The notes under the pieces are model-generated. The model ran no database searches, had not been told where the DNA came from, and saw nothing but the letters and a program-made list of their open reading frames with translations. 64,000 nucleotides of DNA from Minwuia sp048007105 (GTDB lineage Bacteria > Pseudomonadota > Alphaproteobacteria > Minwuiales > Minwuiaceae), in NCBI RefSeq assembly GCF_048007105.1, contig NZ_CP180352.1, forward strand, positions 3,410,001 to 3,474,000, in the 5' to 3' direction. Shown piece after piece: positions 1 to 8,900 of this stretch; within the stretch, counting starts at the first letter, position 1; every line of letters begins with the position of its first letter. A program made the translations under genes and the position numbers.

Positions 1-220
1 GCACATAGCCCACATTCGGCAGTTCAAGCGCCTGAGGCGGAAACATGCTGGTGCTGTCGACGCCGACCAGCCGGTCCTGGGCATTCAGCTGGTAGACGAT
101 CTCGGTGATCGACCCGCCGATGGTGACAACGCGTTGGCCGCTGCCCTCAGCCGAAGCGCCGACCGGCCAGCCGAGGCCGATAACAGCCAGCAGCCCGGCC
201 ATCAGGATACGAGACTTCAT
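1..220 (-). CDS. hmuT: Heme ABC transporter periplasmic binding protein HmuT (N-terminal part)
   Basis: Only the first 73 codons lie in the window; the gene continues past the left edge. The protein starts with a Sec signal peptide (MKSRILMAGLLAVIGLGW, cleavage near GASA). The mature part opens with RVVTIGGSITEIVYQL and then RLVGVDSTS, the typical first strand-helix of class III (TroA/BtuF/HmuT) binding proteins. It lies 31 nt downstream of the heme receptor on the same strand, so it is probably the next gene of the heme operon, with the permease and ATPase (HmuUV) expected beyond the window. The family delivers heme to an inner-membrane importer. Family and context agree; heme rather than another metal chelate is inferred from the neighbours. 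Confidence 0.85.
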   Translation of the reverse strand, partial: MKSRILMAGLLAVIGLGWPVGASAEGSGQRVVTIGGSITEIVYQLNAQDRLVGVDSTSMFPPQALELPNVGYV

Positions 221-251
221 GTGCTGTACCTTTCCCTTGCTGGCGGCCGGC

Positions 252-2384
252 TCACCAGCGCGCCGTGATGCCGATCCGGCCCTTGAAGTTCCGGCCCGGC
301 TCGAAGGCGTTGTTGAAGACGCGCGAGTAGGCGCGGTCGGTGACATTGTCGACGCCGAGATCGACACGCAGTCCGACGCCCTTCGCGACCTCGTGCTGCC
401 AGGCCATGTAGACATCGCTGACCACGTAGCCGGTGCGTTCGTCGTTCGGATCGTCGACCTTGTCGAAGTCGAAGGCCGCCAGAGTCCGCACGCCGGCGAT
501 CACGCCGTGTTCGGGGAACTTGATCGCCGCATCCACCGTGACCTGCGCCGGTGTCAGCACGCCCAGCTTGTCGCCGGTATCCAGATCGTCGCCGTCGAGA
601 TTGGAGAAGCCGAAGGCGATCCGCGCCCCGCGGCTGTTGTAGACGGCCTCGATCTCGTTGCCCTCCAGCTCCGCGTTGGGGACGTTCACGGCCTGGGTGG
701 TCCCGTCGCAGTTGCCCGGAATGAACGGGTTGCAGTCCACAAACAGGGTCGGCTGGATCACTTCCAGATCGATGAAGTCCTTCGCCCGGGTCCGGAAGCG
801 GGTCGCCTTGAAGGTCAGGCTGTCATCAAGCTGCAGGACGTCGACGAACTCGAAACCGAGGCCGGCCTCGATCGTCCGGGTCCGCTGCGAACGCAGATCG
901 GGATTGGCGATGAAGCGGTTGGTGACCCCCAGGCCGACCGGGATTTCGAAGTGGACACCGTCCAGAAAGGCCTCGTCGAAGCTGGGCGCGCGGAAGGCGT
1001 GCGCGTAGTTGCCGAAGACCATCATCCATGGCAGCGGATACCAGGTCGCGCCGAACCGGGGCGAGACCGCGGTTTCGGTGATGGCCGAGGCGATGGCGCT
1101 CTCAGAGGAGAAGTAGTCGAACCGCAAACCGGGCAGCAGCAGGAAATCCCCGCTGCCCTCCCCCAGCGGTTCGCTGAGCCGGATCTCACCCTGCGCGAAG
1201 ACGCCGCCGAACAGGTTCTGCGAGTCCGGCACACCGTCCCGTTCGCCGCCATCGGAAATGCCGTTCTGGATGTCCTGATAGCCTTCGAGGCCGTAGACCA
1301 GCGTGGTCTCCGCTCCCTCCAGCCAGCCCACGCGGGAGCGGTTGTCGGCCCGGAAGCCGACGGTCGCGACGTTGCGGACCAGGTTCTGCCCCTGCGGACC
1401 GGCGCCGTTGTTGTCGAGACGCGTCTCGTCGATGTTGGAACGGGAGAAATAGACCTGCGTGTCCAGATCGACGAGGTCGTTGCCCGGCTGATCGAAGCGC
1501 CAGGACAGCCGCGCCGTATCGTCCACGATCTTCTTGTCGACAAGGTCGTCCTCGGCCCCGCCCTGACCGACATTGGGCTCCTTCGCATTGTTGCGGAAGG
1601 TGATGAACGAGAATTCCAGCTCGTGGCCGCCGCCGACATCATAGCCCGCCTTGAACATGCCGGAGAGAATGTCGTCGTCGGACCGTGTCAGTTCGCTGCC
1701 GTCGCCCAGCTTGATCGATCCCGGATCGCGGTAGTTCACATTGCCGACCAGGTCCCATTTCTCGTCCGGCCGCGCGAAGCCGGTCAGACTCAGGGATTCC
1801 TCCCGGTCCACGGTCTGATAGCCGGCGGCGAAATGAACGCCGCTCGTCTCGCCGGCTTCCAGGACATCCGAGGCGTTCAGCGTACGGAACGCGATGACGC
1901 CGCCGGTGCCGCCTGACCCGTAGAGCGCCGAGGCGGGGCCCCTGAGCACCTCGACCTCGCGCAGGATGAAGGGATCGACGAAGAAGCGGCCGTCATGGGC
2001 CGCATTGATGTTCTGACGGGCGCCGTCGATCAGGATCACGAGATCGCTGCCCGAGAATCCGCGGATGCTCGGCGTCTCGCCCGTGCGCCGCGGGCCGCCG
2101 GTGAACTCGACATTGGGGATGAAGTTCAGCAGATCGTCCGGCGAGGACGCCTGCCGTAGCTCGATCTCTTCCTTCTCGATGACCGTCACCATGCCGGGAT
2201 ACTCGGCCGCATCGATCGGCGTTCGCGTTGCGGTCACCGAAATCGGTCCCAGCTTCTTCGGGCCGGCGGCTGCCGCCTCCCCGTTACCGCCCTCTTCGGA
2301 TGTCTGCGCCACCGCGACGGACATGATCGAGATTCCCAGAAACGCCGCGCCTAACGCGGCCGCCAAAGCCTTTGCCATTCCCAC
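252..2384 (-). CDS. hmuR: TonB-dependent heme/hemoglobin outer-membrane receptor
   Basis: A 710-residue outer-membrane receptor with a signal peptide, a TonB-box-like stretch (ISVTATRTP, about residue 48), a plug domain (about residues 75-180, with the PSIRGF and VEVLRGPASALYG motifs) and a 22-strand-type barrel ending in the aromatic GITARW. Around residue 465 it carries FRAP, followed by NPDL about 30 residues later. This FRAP/NPDL pair is characteristic of heme receptors, so heme or hemoproteins are the likely ligand. It follows hemP and precedes hmuT on the same strand, consistent with an iron-controlled operon. A hemin-specific versus hemoglobin-specific role cannot be told from sequence. 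Confidence 0.9.
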   Translation of the reverse strand: MGMAKALAAALGAAFLGISIMSVAVAQTSEEGGNGEAAAAGPKKLGPISVTATRTPIDAAEYPGMVTVIEKEEIELRQASSPDDLLNFIPNVEFTGGPRRTGETPSIRGFSGSDLVILIDGARQNINAAHDGRFFVDPFILREVEVLRGPASALYGSGGTGGVIAFRTLNASDVLEAGETSGVHFAAGYQTVDREESLSLTGFARPDEKWDLVGNVNYRDPGSIKLGDGSELTRSDDDILSGMFKAGYDVGGGHELEFSFITFRNNAKEPNVGQGGAEDDLVDKKIVDDTARLSWRFDQPGNDLVDLDTQVYFSRSNIDETRLDNNGAGPQGQNLVRNVATVGFRADNRSRVGWLEGAETTLVYGLEGYQDIQNGISDGGERDGVPDSQNLFGGVFAQGEIRLSEPLGEGSGDFLLLPGLRFDYFSSESAIASAITETAVSPRFGATWYPLPWMMVFGNYAHAFRAPSFDEAFLDGVHFEIPVGLGVTNRFIANPDLRSQRTRTIEAGLGFEFVDVLQLDDSLTFKATRFRTRAKDFIDLEVIQPTLFVDCNPFIPGNCDGTTQAVNVPNAELEGNEIEAVYNSRGARIAFGFSNLDGDDLDTGDKLGVLTPAQVTVDAAIKFPEHGVIAGVRTLAAFDFDKVDDPNDERTGYVVSDVYMAWQHEVAKGVGLRVDLGVDNVTDRAYSRVFNNAFEPGRNFKGRIGITARW

Positions 2385-2503
2385 GCCCTCTCTCTGTCGA
2401 GAATGGATCCTGGCTGGCTGCCTGTGCCTTTCGGGGAAGGCGGGTGGCGGGCTTGGATCGTCTGTCTTCGTCTAGCTGCCGGCGCACATCGCGCCAGCCA
2501 CTG

Positions 2504-2683
2504 TCATTTCACCAGAATGAGCTTCTTCGCCCCGGTCAGCCGCAGGCGGTAGGTCTCGCCACGGTGCCGTATCTGTATTTCATTGCCTGTCGCGAACAGG
2601 TCGATGCTGTCGATGACCTCCCCCAGCGCCGAACCCGCGACGGGTATCGAGCGCCGGGAGGATCGAGCATCGAAATCGGACAT
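2504..2683 (-). CDS. hemP: Hemin uptake protein HemP
   Basis: A 59-residue protein that ends in the HemP signature: the segment IDSIDLFATGNEIQIRHRG, followed by YRLRLT and the terminal KLILVK. A longer reading frame runs further upstream, but ATG with MSDFDARSS is preferred because it sits 4 nt after the stop of the IsdG-like gene and gives the usual family length. HemP proteins are small and found next to heme receptor genes. In some bacteria they act as activators of heme receptor expression, so a regulatory rather than a transport role is possible. It lies 119 nt upstream of the receptor gene. Confidence 0.9.
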   Translation of the reverse strand: MSDFDARSSRRSIPVAGSALGEVIDSIDLFATGNEIQIRHRGETYRLRLTGAKKLILVK

Positions 2684-2687
2684 CGGA

Positions 2688-2996
2688 TCAGAGCTGCTGG
2701 ACAACCTCGAAGCCCTCGAAATTCGGATGGCCGAGATAAAGCTGGCGGCGCTCACCGGCGCCTTCATGGGCGCGACGGAACGCTTCCGACTTCGTCCAGG
2801 CTTCGAAATCCGCATAGCTGTTCCAGATGGTGTGCGATGCGTAGAGCGTGTGCTCGTCGTCGGACGGCCCTTTCAGCAGGTGGAATTCCACGAAGCCGGG
2901 GACTTCTTCCAGCCTGCTGTCGCGTTCCTTCCAGACCTGCTCGAAGGCCTCTTCCTGGCCCGGCACGATCCGGAAACGGTTCATTGCAATGTACAT
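2688..2996 (-). CDS. IsdG/HmuQ-like heme-degrading monooxygenase (ABM domain)
   Basis: A 102-residue single-domain protein of the antibiotic-biosynthesis-monooxygenase/IsdG fold. It starts MYIAMNRFRI, has the central PGFVEFHLLKG turn and the TIWNSYADFEAWTKSEAF segment, and then a conserved RRAH histidine (about residue 76) in the position of the heme-ligand His of IsdG enzymes. Asn and Trp residues that act in IsdG-type heme ruffling are also present. The family cleaves the porphyrin ring and frees iron in the cytoplasm. Being the first gene of the leftward heme unit supports that role. The alphaproteobacterial counterpart is HmuQ; direct activity is inferred. Confidence 0.8.
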   Translation of the reverse strand: MYIAMNRFRIVPGQEEAFEQVWKERDSRLEEVPGFVEFHLLKGPSDDEHTLYASHTIWNSYADFEAWTKSEAFRRAHEGAGERRQLYLGHPNFEGFEVVQQL

Positions 2997-3066
2997 TCGG
3001 CTCTTCCCTCTGTTTGCGGCGGGGCCGCCCTCACCGATGGCCCCTCCTTAGTCCTTCGAAGATATT

Positions 3067-3085
3067 ATTGCAACTGATTTGCAAT
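3067..3085. promoter_or_regulatory. Palindrome ATTGCAA-N5-TTGCAAT, candidate iron-regulator site
   Basis: A perfect 7-bp inverted repeat with a 5-nt centre, about 70 nt upstream of the leftward heme operon. It resembles the TTGCA-rich Fur/Mur-type motifs reported for Alphaproteobacteria. The binding protein is an inference. Confidence 0.6.
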
Positions 3086-3130
3086 ATCATCTCGGACGGC
3101 ACCGCCGCGTCCGCCTTACGCCTCGGCTGT

Positions 3131-3156
3131 TGATAATGATAATGACTCTTATTATA
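3131..3156. promoter_or_regulatory. Fur-box-like GATAAT repeat
   Basis: The sequence contains GATAATGATAATGAC followed by ATTAT on the other arm, matching the overlapping GATAAT hexamer pattern of classical Fur boxes. It lies about 80-100 nt upstream of exbB, in the control region shared by the two divergent heme-uptake units. Confidence 0.65.
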
Positions 3157-3232
3157 AGTTTCGAGACTCATGCAAGCGGCCATGGTTTGCAGAGCCAGCC
3201 CATGTTCCCGCCTCAATGACAGGACCCGAGCA

Positions 3233-3973
3233 ATGACAGAGCCCCTGCCGCAGACCGCTGCGAGCGACCAGATGCCGGCCGATGGCATCGCCACCGCGCT
3301 TGAACTGATGCAGACTGGCGGACCGGTCGTGGCTCTTCTGGCCGCGATGTCGGTCCTCGCCCTCGCGATCGTGCTCACCAAGCTGATCCAGTTGCGCGGC
3401 CTGCGCCTCTCAGAGCACCAACGCACCCGACGCGCCTTGCAGCTGTGGCGCGATGGCCGCCCGGTGGAGGCGCTGAATCTGATCGACAGCGACCGTGGAC
3501 CGCTGGCCCGGATCGTCACCGGCGCAATGCGCGGACTGCGCCAGGGGCTGCCCGAAGCCCATGTCCGGGAGGAAGCCATGCGCCTGGGCGGCGATGCGCT
3601 CGACGATCTGCGCAGCTGGTTCCGGCCGCTGGAAGTCATTGCAACGCTGGCGCCGCTGCTGGGCCTGTTCGGCACCGTGCTCGGCATGATCGAAGCCTTC
3701 CGGCAGCTGGAGGCCGCCGGCAATCAGGTCAATCCGGCCATCCTGTCGGGCGGCATCTGGGAAGCTCTGCTGACCACCGCCGCGGGTCTGGCCGTCGCCA
3801 TTCCAACCGTCGCAGCGCTCAACTGGCTGGAACGCCGGACCGAGCGGTTTGCCCACGACACCGACAGTGCGGTTTCACGCCTGTTCACCTGCGATCTGCC
3901 AATGCAGCACGAACCCGAGGAGCGCCATGCCGGCCGAGGTTTCCGCGACACGGCCCCTGTCGGCGCGGACTGA
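3233..3973 (+). CDS. exbB: ExbB/TolQ/MotA family proton channel subunit
   Basis: A 246-residue inner-membrane protein with an N-terminal membrane helix (GGPVVALLAAMSVLALAIVL), a cytoplasmic loop, and the two C-terminal helices typical of MotA/TolQ/ExbB: LEVIATLAPLLGLFGTVLGM and then GIWEALLTTAAGLAVAIPTV. ATG with MTEPLPQ is chosen because AGGA lies 8 nt upstream; an in-frame ATG 63 nt earlier has poorer context. With the ExbD proteins it forms the proton-driven motor that powers TonB. It heads a four-gene unit with overlapping junctions and diverges from the heme receptor operon, so it is probably a dedicated heme-uptake energiser. Confidence 0.9.
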   Translation: MTEPLPQTAASDQMPADGIATALELMQTGGPVVALLAAMSVLALAIVLTKLIQLRGLRLSEHQRTRRALQLWRDGRPVEALNLIDSDRGPLARIVTGAMRGLRQGLPEAHVREEAMRLGGDALDDLRSWFRPLEVIATLAPLLGLFGTVLGMIEAFRQLEAAGNQVNPAILSGGIWEALLTTAAGLAVAIPTVAALNWLERRTERFAHDTDSAVSRLFTCDLPMQHEPEERHAGRGFRDTAPVGAD

Positions 3974-4355
3974 CCGCCGGCGGGCGCTGATCAGCCTCAC
4001 CCCGCTGATCGACGTCGTCTTCATCCTGCTCGTCTTCTTCATGCTCGCCTCGTCCTTTCTGGACTGGCGGGCCATCGATCTCAGCCCGCCGGTCGAGGCC
4101 GGCGGCGGCGCAAGACTGGAGGGTTCGCTTCTCGTCGATATCCGGCGGGATGCCTTGCGGCTTGCCGGCGAACCGATGGATCTCGAGACGCTCGCCGACC
4201 GAATCGGCGTCCTGGTGGCTGACAAGCCCGGCCGGCCGGTGATCCTCAGGCCCGCACCGGATGTCTCCCTCCAACGCACCGTCGAGGTTCTGGACCGTCT
4301 CGGCGCCGCCGGCGCCGCTGGCATGGCCCTGATCCGGGCTGGAGGGCGTCGATGA
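3927..4355 (+). CDS. exbD: ExbD/TolR family protein, first copy
   Basis: A 142-residue protein with a short cytoplasmic N-terminus, one membrane helix (ISLTPLIDVVFILLVFFMLA) and a periplasmic domain. The Asp of PLIDVVF is the conserved membrane aspartate that carries protons in ExbD/TolR. The start ATG lies inside the end of exbB (47-nt overlap) behind a GAGGAG ribosome site, so translation is probably coupled. A second ExbD follows directly. Such tandem ExbD pairs could give a heteromeric stator or reflect duplication. Confidence 0.9.
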   Translation: MPAEVSATRPLSARTDRRRALISLTPLIDVVFILLVFFMLASSFLDWRAIDLSPPVEAGGGARLEGSLLVDIRRDALRLAGEPMDLETLADRIGVLVADKPGRPVILRPAPDVSLQRTVEVLDRLGAAGAAGMALIRAGGRR

Positions 4356-4753
4356 GGCGGCTCGCCGACACTGCCCGCTCCCGCCGGAGCGGCGATGACA
4401 GCGTGCTGCCGCTGATCAACGTGGTCTTCCTGCTGCTCATCTTCTTCATGCTGGCCGGCCAGCTTGCCATTACCGACCCCTTCGAGGTCGCACCGCCCAG
4501 ATCAGAGACGGAAAGCGACCCGCAGGCACAGGATGTCATGATCCTGCTGTCGCGCGACGGACGCATCGCCATCGACGGACGGCCCGTCGAAAGAAGCGCT
4601 TTGCCGGATGCCTTGAAGGAGATCGCGGCTGGCCAGGTTCGGCTCAAGGCGGATGGCGATGCCAATGCTGTCGAGGTGGTGGAATTGATGGAGCTCCTGC
4701 GGGATAGCGGGGTAAGGCGGCTCAATCTACTGACGCTTCCGGCTTCCGAATGA
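4352..4753 (+). CDS. exbD: ExbD/TolR family protein, second copy
   Basis: A 133-residue ExbD protein with a membrane helix containing the proton-carrying Asp-equivalent position as Asn: the motif reads VLPLINVVFLLLIFFML, where most ExbD proteins have LIDVVF. The start overlaps the previous exbD stop by ATGA. The missing aspartate is notable, because that residue is essential for proton use in studied ExbD proteins. This copy may be a structural partner for the first ExbD, which keeps the Asp. The periplasmic region resembles ExbD (ILLSRDGRIAIDG, then a C-terminal VRRLNLLTLP). Confidence 0.88.
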   Translation: MRRLADTARSRRSGDDSVLPLINVVFLLLIFFMLAGQLAITDPFEVAPPRSETESDPQAQDVMILLSRDGRIAIDGRPVERSALPDALKEIAAGQVRLKADGDANAVEVVELMELLRDSGVRRLNLLTLPASE

Positions 4754-5988
4754 TCAGGCTGCGGCGCAGAAGCTGGGTGGCCGGCATCACCGCTGCCGTC
4801 GCGCTGCACCTCGCCGTCGCTGCCGCGTGGCTCTGGCAGGCGCCGGAACACGGAACAGTCGCGACCGGCGCCGGCGGCCTGCAGGTCGGCCTCGCGTCGG
4901 CGGGAAGGCCTGCGGGTGCCGCCGGAGATTCGGCGCCGGAGATTGCCGAAGTGGCGAGGCCCGCCGCCGCGGAGTCACAAATGCCCCCGGACAGCGACAG
5001 CAACGACCCGCCGCCTGCAGAAGTCATTGAAGCCGCGCCGGTTCAATCCGCCGCCCCCGCGAAGCCGGAGATTGCCGAGGTTGCTGCGACGGATCCGGCG
5101 GCCGAGACCACCTCGGTGAAGCCGGCCAGAGAAATCTTGTCGGAGCCCGTCGAGATCGCGGCAGCCGTGGAACCCGAATCGCCCAAGCCGTCGATCGAAC
5201 CGGTGTTCGAACAACCCGTGACGGTGGCGCAGGTGCCGGACCGACAGACGGAAGCGGCGGCGAAGCCTGTGCAGCCAGTAGAGCCGGAAACGATTGGGGC
5301 GCAGGAGGTCGAAGCGGCGGCGGTGGCAAGGACCGGACTCGTCGAGGCAGAGACAGCCGAGGCAAAGCCGTTGGCAGAGGAGCCGACAGAGACCGCCAGG
5401 GTCGCGCCGCGTCCGCCTGTTCCGGCACCGCCTGTCGATCGTCCCGTCAGGAACACGGTGCGCCTGCGGCAGGCTGAACCAAAGGAAAGCCTTCCGGTGA
5501 AGGCCGCGACATCCACGGCCGACGCCATCGAATCGAAGAGCGTCGAAGCCGAAACCGGTCCCGAGACGACCGCTGCCGCACCGGAGAGCGGCGACGGACG
5601 GCTGGCGGCGCTGCCGGGTGCGCAGGGAAAGTCCGGACCCCGCTCCGACTCCGGCGCCGGAAGCCAGAGCGGTCAACAGCAGGGCGGCGGATCTCCGGGT
5701 CAGCGGGCGGACTTTCTGGCTCAGTTGCAGCTCTGGCTGGAACGACACAAGAAGTATCCGAGAATGGCCCAGCGGCGGCGCCAGGAAGGCACGGCGCAAC
5801 TCTACTTCGTGATGCGGCGCGACGGCACGGTTATCGACTTCCGGATCGAACAGAGCTCCGGCCACCGCCTGCTCGATCAGGAGGTCGAGGCAATGATCCA
5901 GCGGGCGCAGCCGTTGCCGCAGATGCCGGATTTCTATCCCGGCAGCAGGCTGGAGCTGGTGGTTCCGATCGTCTTCTCGATGAGGTAG
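4750..5988 (+). CDS. tonB: TonB energy-transducing protein
   Basis: A 412-residue TonB, long for the family. It has an N-terminal membrane anchor (about residues 8-30, ending AAAWLW), a Pro/Glu/Ala-rich periplasmic spacer (about residues 60-310), and a TonB C-terminal domain (about residues 325-412: YPRMAQRRRQEG, GTVIDFRIEQSSGH, and the terminal LVVPIVF). It spans the periplasm and passes ExbBD energy to the TonB box of receptors. The start overlaps exbD by ATGA. Its stop is 1 nt from the stop of the convergent oxoprolinase gene, so no separate terminator fits between them. Confidence 0.9.
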   Translation: MIRLRRRSWVAGITAAVALHLAVAAAWLWQAPEHGTVATGAGGLQVGLASAGRPAGAAGDSAPEIAEVARPAAAESQMPPDSDSNDPPPAEVIEAAPVQSAAPAKPEIAEVAATDPAAETTSVKPAREILSEPVEIAAAVEPESPKPSIEPVFEQPVTVAQVPDRQTEAAAKPVQPVEPETIGAQEVEAAAVARTGLVEAETAEAKPLAEEPTETARVAPRPPVPAPPVDRPVRNTVRLRQAEPKESLPVKAATSTADAIESKSVEAETGPETTAAAPESGDGRLAALPGAQGKSGPRSDSGAGSQSGQQQGGGSPGQRADFLAQLQLWLERHKKYPRMAQRRRQEGTAQLYFVMRRDGTVIDFRIEQSSGHRLLDQEVEAMIQRAQPLPQMPDFYPGSRLELVVPIVFSMR

Positions 5989-5989
5989 C

Positions 5990-8900
5990 TCAGGCCGGCC
6001 TTCCGAAGCCGCCGCCCGACGGCGTGTGCATGACGAAGACGTCGCCCGGCAGGATCTCGTTCTGGTCGTTGCCGCCATGCTCGGTCCGGGTCCCGTCGGC
6101 CCGCTCGATCCACTCGCGGCCCACCTCCCCCGGCTCGCCCCCGTCGACGCCGAAGGGCGGCACCCGCCTGTGCGAGCAGAGCGTCGTGATCGTCATCGTC
6201 TCCAGAAACCGCATCCGGCGGATGATGCCGTCGCCGCCGCCGTGCCGCCCGCGCCCGCCGGAGCCGCGCCGGATCGCATAATCTTCCAGCCGGACCGGAA
6301 ACCGGAACTCGAGTACCTCCGGGTCGGTGCCACGGGTGTTCGTCATGTGGGTCTGGATTGCCGAGCAGCCATCAAAATCGGGTCCGGCCCCCGAACCGCC
6401 GCAGATCGTCTCGTAGTTCTGGATGCGGTCATTGCCCCAGACAAAGTTGTTCATCGTCGCCTGGCTGCCGGCCATCGCTCCAAGCGCGCCCATCAGGGCG
6501 TTGCAGGCCATCTGGCTGACCTCGGTGTTTCCGGCGATGACCGCCGACGGGTACTGCGCGTGCATCATGCTGCCCTCGCGCGTCACGATCTTCAGGGGCC
6601 GGAAGCACCCTTCGTTCATGGGGATCGGCGCCGCCACGAGCGAACGGAAGACGTAGAGCACCACCGCCTTGCAGACGGCGAGCGGCGCATTGTAGTTCAG
6701 CGGGTCCTTGTCTGCGGTACCGCTGAAATCGATGGTCGCCTCGCGCCTGTCGTGATCGACGGTGACCTTCACCCGGATGAAGCGCCCGTTGTCGAGTTCG
6801 TAGTCGTAGCTGCCGTCGGTCAGCGCATCGAGCACGCGGCGCACGGACTCGGCCGCATTGTCCTGAACGTGCCCCATGTAGGCGTGCACGGTATCCAGCC
6901 CGAACTGCCGGATCATCTTCTGCACTTCCCGGACGCCGGTGGCGTTGGCGGCGACCTGGGCCTTCAGATCGGCGATGTTGCTGTCGATGTTCCGGCACGG
7001 CCAGTCGCCCGAGGCCAGCAGAGCGCGGGTCTCTGCCTCACGGAAGACGCCGCGGTCGACCATCAGGAAGTTGTCGATCAGGACGCCCTCTTCCTCGATC
7101 CGCCGCGAATCCGGCGGCGCGGACCCCGGCGTCTTGCCGCCGATGTCGGCGTGGTGCCCGCGCGAGGCGACATAGAACAGCGCCCGCTCGCCGGCTTCAT
7201 CGAAGACGGGCGTGATCACCGTGACGTCGGGCAGATGCGTCCCGCCATTGTAGGGATCGTTGAGGGTGAACACGTCGCCGGGGCGCATGCCAGGGTTCAT
7301 GCGGATGACGGTCCGGATCGATTCCGACATCGAGCCGAGATGGACGGGCACGTGGGGGGCGTTGGCGACCAGCCCGCCCTCGGGATCGAACAGCGCGCAG
7401 GAAAAGTCGTAGCGCTCCTTGATGTTCACCGAATAGGCCGTGTTGGCCAGGGTTGCCCCCATCTGTTCGGCGATCGACATGAACAGGTTGTTGAAAACCT
7501 CCAGCATCACCGGATCGACCTCGGTGCCGATGGCGGATTCACGGGCGACGGGCACCGCACGTGTGAGGATCAGATGCCCCCAGGCATTCATTTCCGCGCG
7601 CCAGCCCGCCTCGATGACGTTCGTGCCGGTGGCCTCGCGGATGATGGCCGGGCCGTCCACATGCTGCCCCGGCCGCATCGCGTCGCGGTCGTAGAGCGGC
7701 ACCGCCGCGGCGTCTCCGAACGAGACGTCCACCGTCGCCAGCGCGTCGGGCGCGCCTTCGGAAAGCGCGTCCCTCGTATCGGCAATTTCCGCGGCGCCGC
7801 CGATGGCCTCGACCGACAGCGCCTCGAAGATCAGTTCCCGGTCGTCGGCGGCGAAGCCGTAGCGCGCCCTGTGGGCCGCGTCGAAGCGGTCTCTGAGTTC
7901 CTGTTCGGTCCCGAACTCGACCTCCAGCGACTGGTAGGACCCGGCGTAACGCAGATGCGCCCGCCGTATGGCGGTGACCTGCGCCGGATCGGCGCCCTGT
8001 GAGGTGACCTCGTCACCGGCCTCATCAGCCATCGCATCGAGAACCTGGGCGGCCTCATCAAGATCGCTCAACGGCCGCTCGAACTGCCGCTCGCGCAGGG
8101 CGCGGATCTCGGCGAGCCCCATCCCGTAGGCGCTGAGAACGCCCGCCAGCGGATGCACGAACACGGTTTCCATGCCGAGTGCATCGGCGACGAGACAGGC
8201 ATGCTGCCCCCCGGCCCCGCCGAAGCACTGCAGCGTGTATTTCGTGACGTCGTAGCCGCGCTGTACGCTGATCTTCTTGATCGCGTTGGCCATGTTCTCG
8301 ACGGCGATGCGCAGGAAGCCCTCTGCGACATTCTCCGGGCTGCGCAGCGGCTCGCCCGTCGCGTCGGCGATCTCCTTAGCCATTGCCTCGAATTTCCGCC
8401 GCACGATATCCGCATCCAGCTTCTCGTCGGCGTTGGGGCCGAACACCGCCGGGAAATGATCCGGCTGCAGCTTGCCCAGAAGGACATTGCAGTCGGTGAC
8501 AGTCAGCGGGCCGCCGCGCCGGTAACAGGCCGGCCCGGGATCCGCGCCGGCGCTGTCCGGCCCCACCTGGAACCGGCCGTCCCGGAAATGCAGGATCGAG
8601 CCACCGCCGGCGGCGACCGTGTGGATGTTCATCATCGGCGCACGCATGCGGACGCCGGCCACCTCGGTCTCGAAGGATCGCTCGAAATCGCCGGCGAAAT
8701 GGCAGACATCCGTCGAGGTGCCGCCCATGTCGAATCCGATCAGGCGGTCGTGCCCGGCCAGTTCGGCGGTCTTGACCATGCCCACGACGCCGCCGGCGGG
8801 ACCGGACAGGATGGCGTCCTTCCCCTGGAACAGCCGCGCGTCCGTCAGCCCGCCATTGGACTGCATGAACATCAGCCGGGTGTGGTTGTGGCCGCCCAGT

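Noticed and set aside
105..1916. Long plus-strand open frame of 603 codons over the heme receptor
   Set aside because: It mirrors the receptor gene on the other strand, has no recognisable domain, and high GC makes long shadow frames common.
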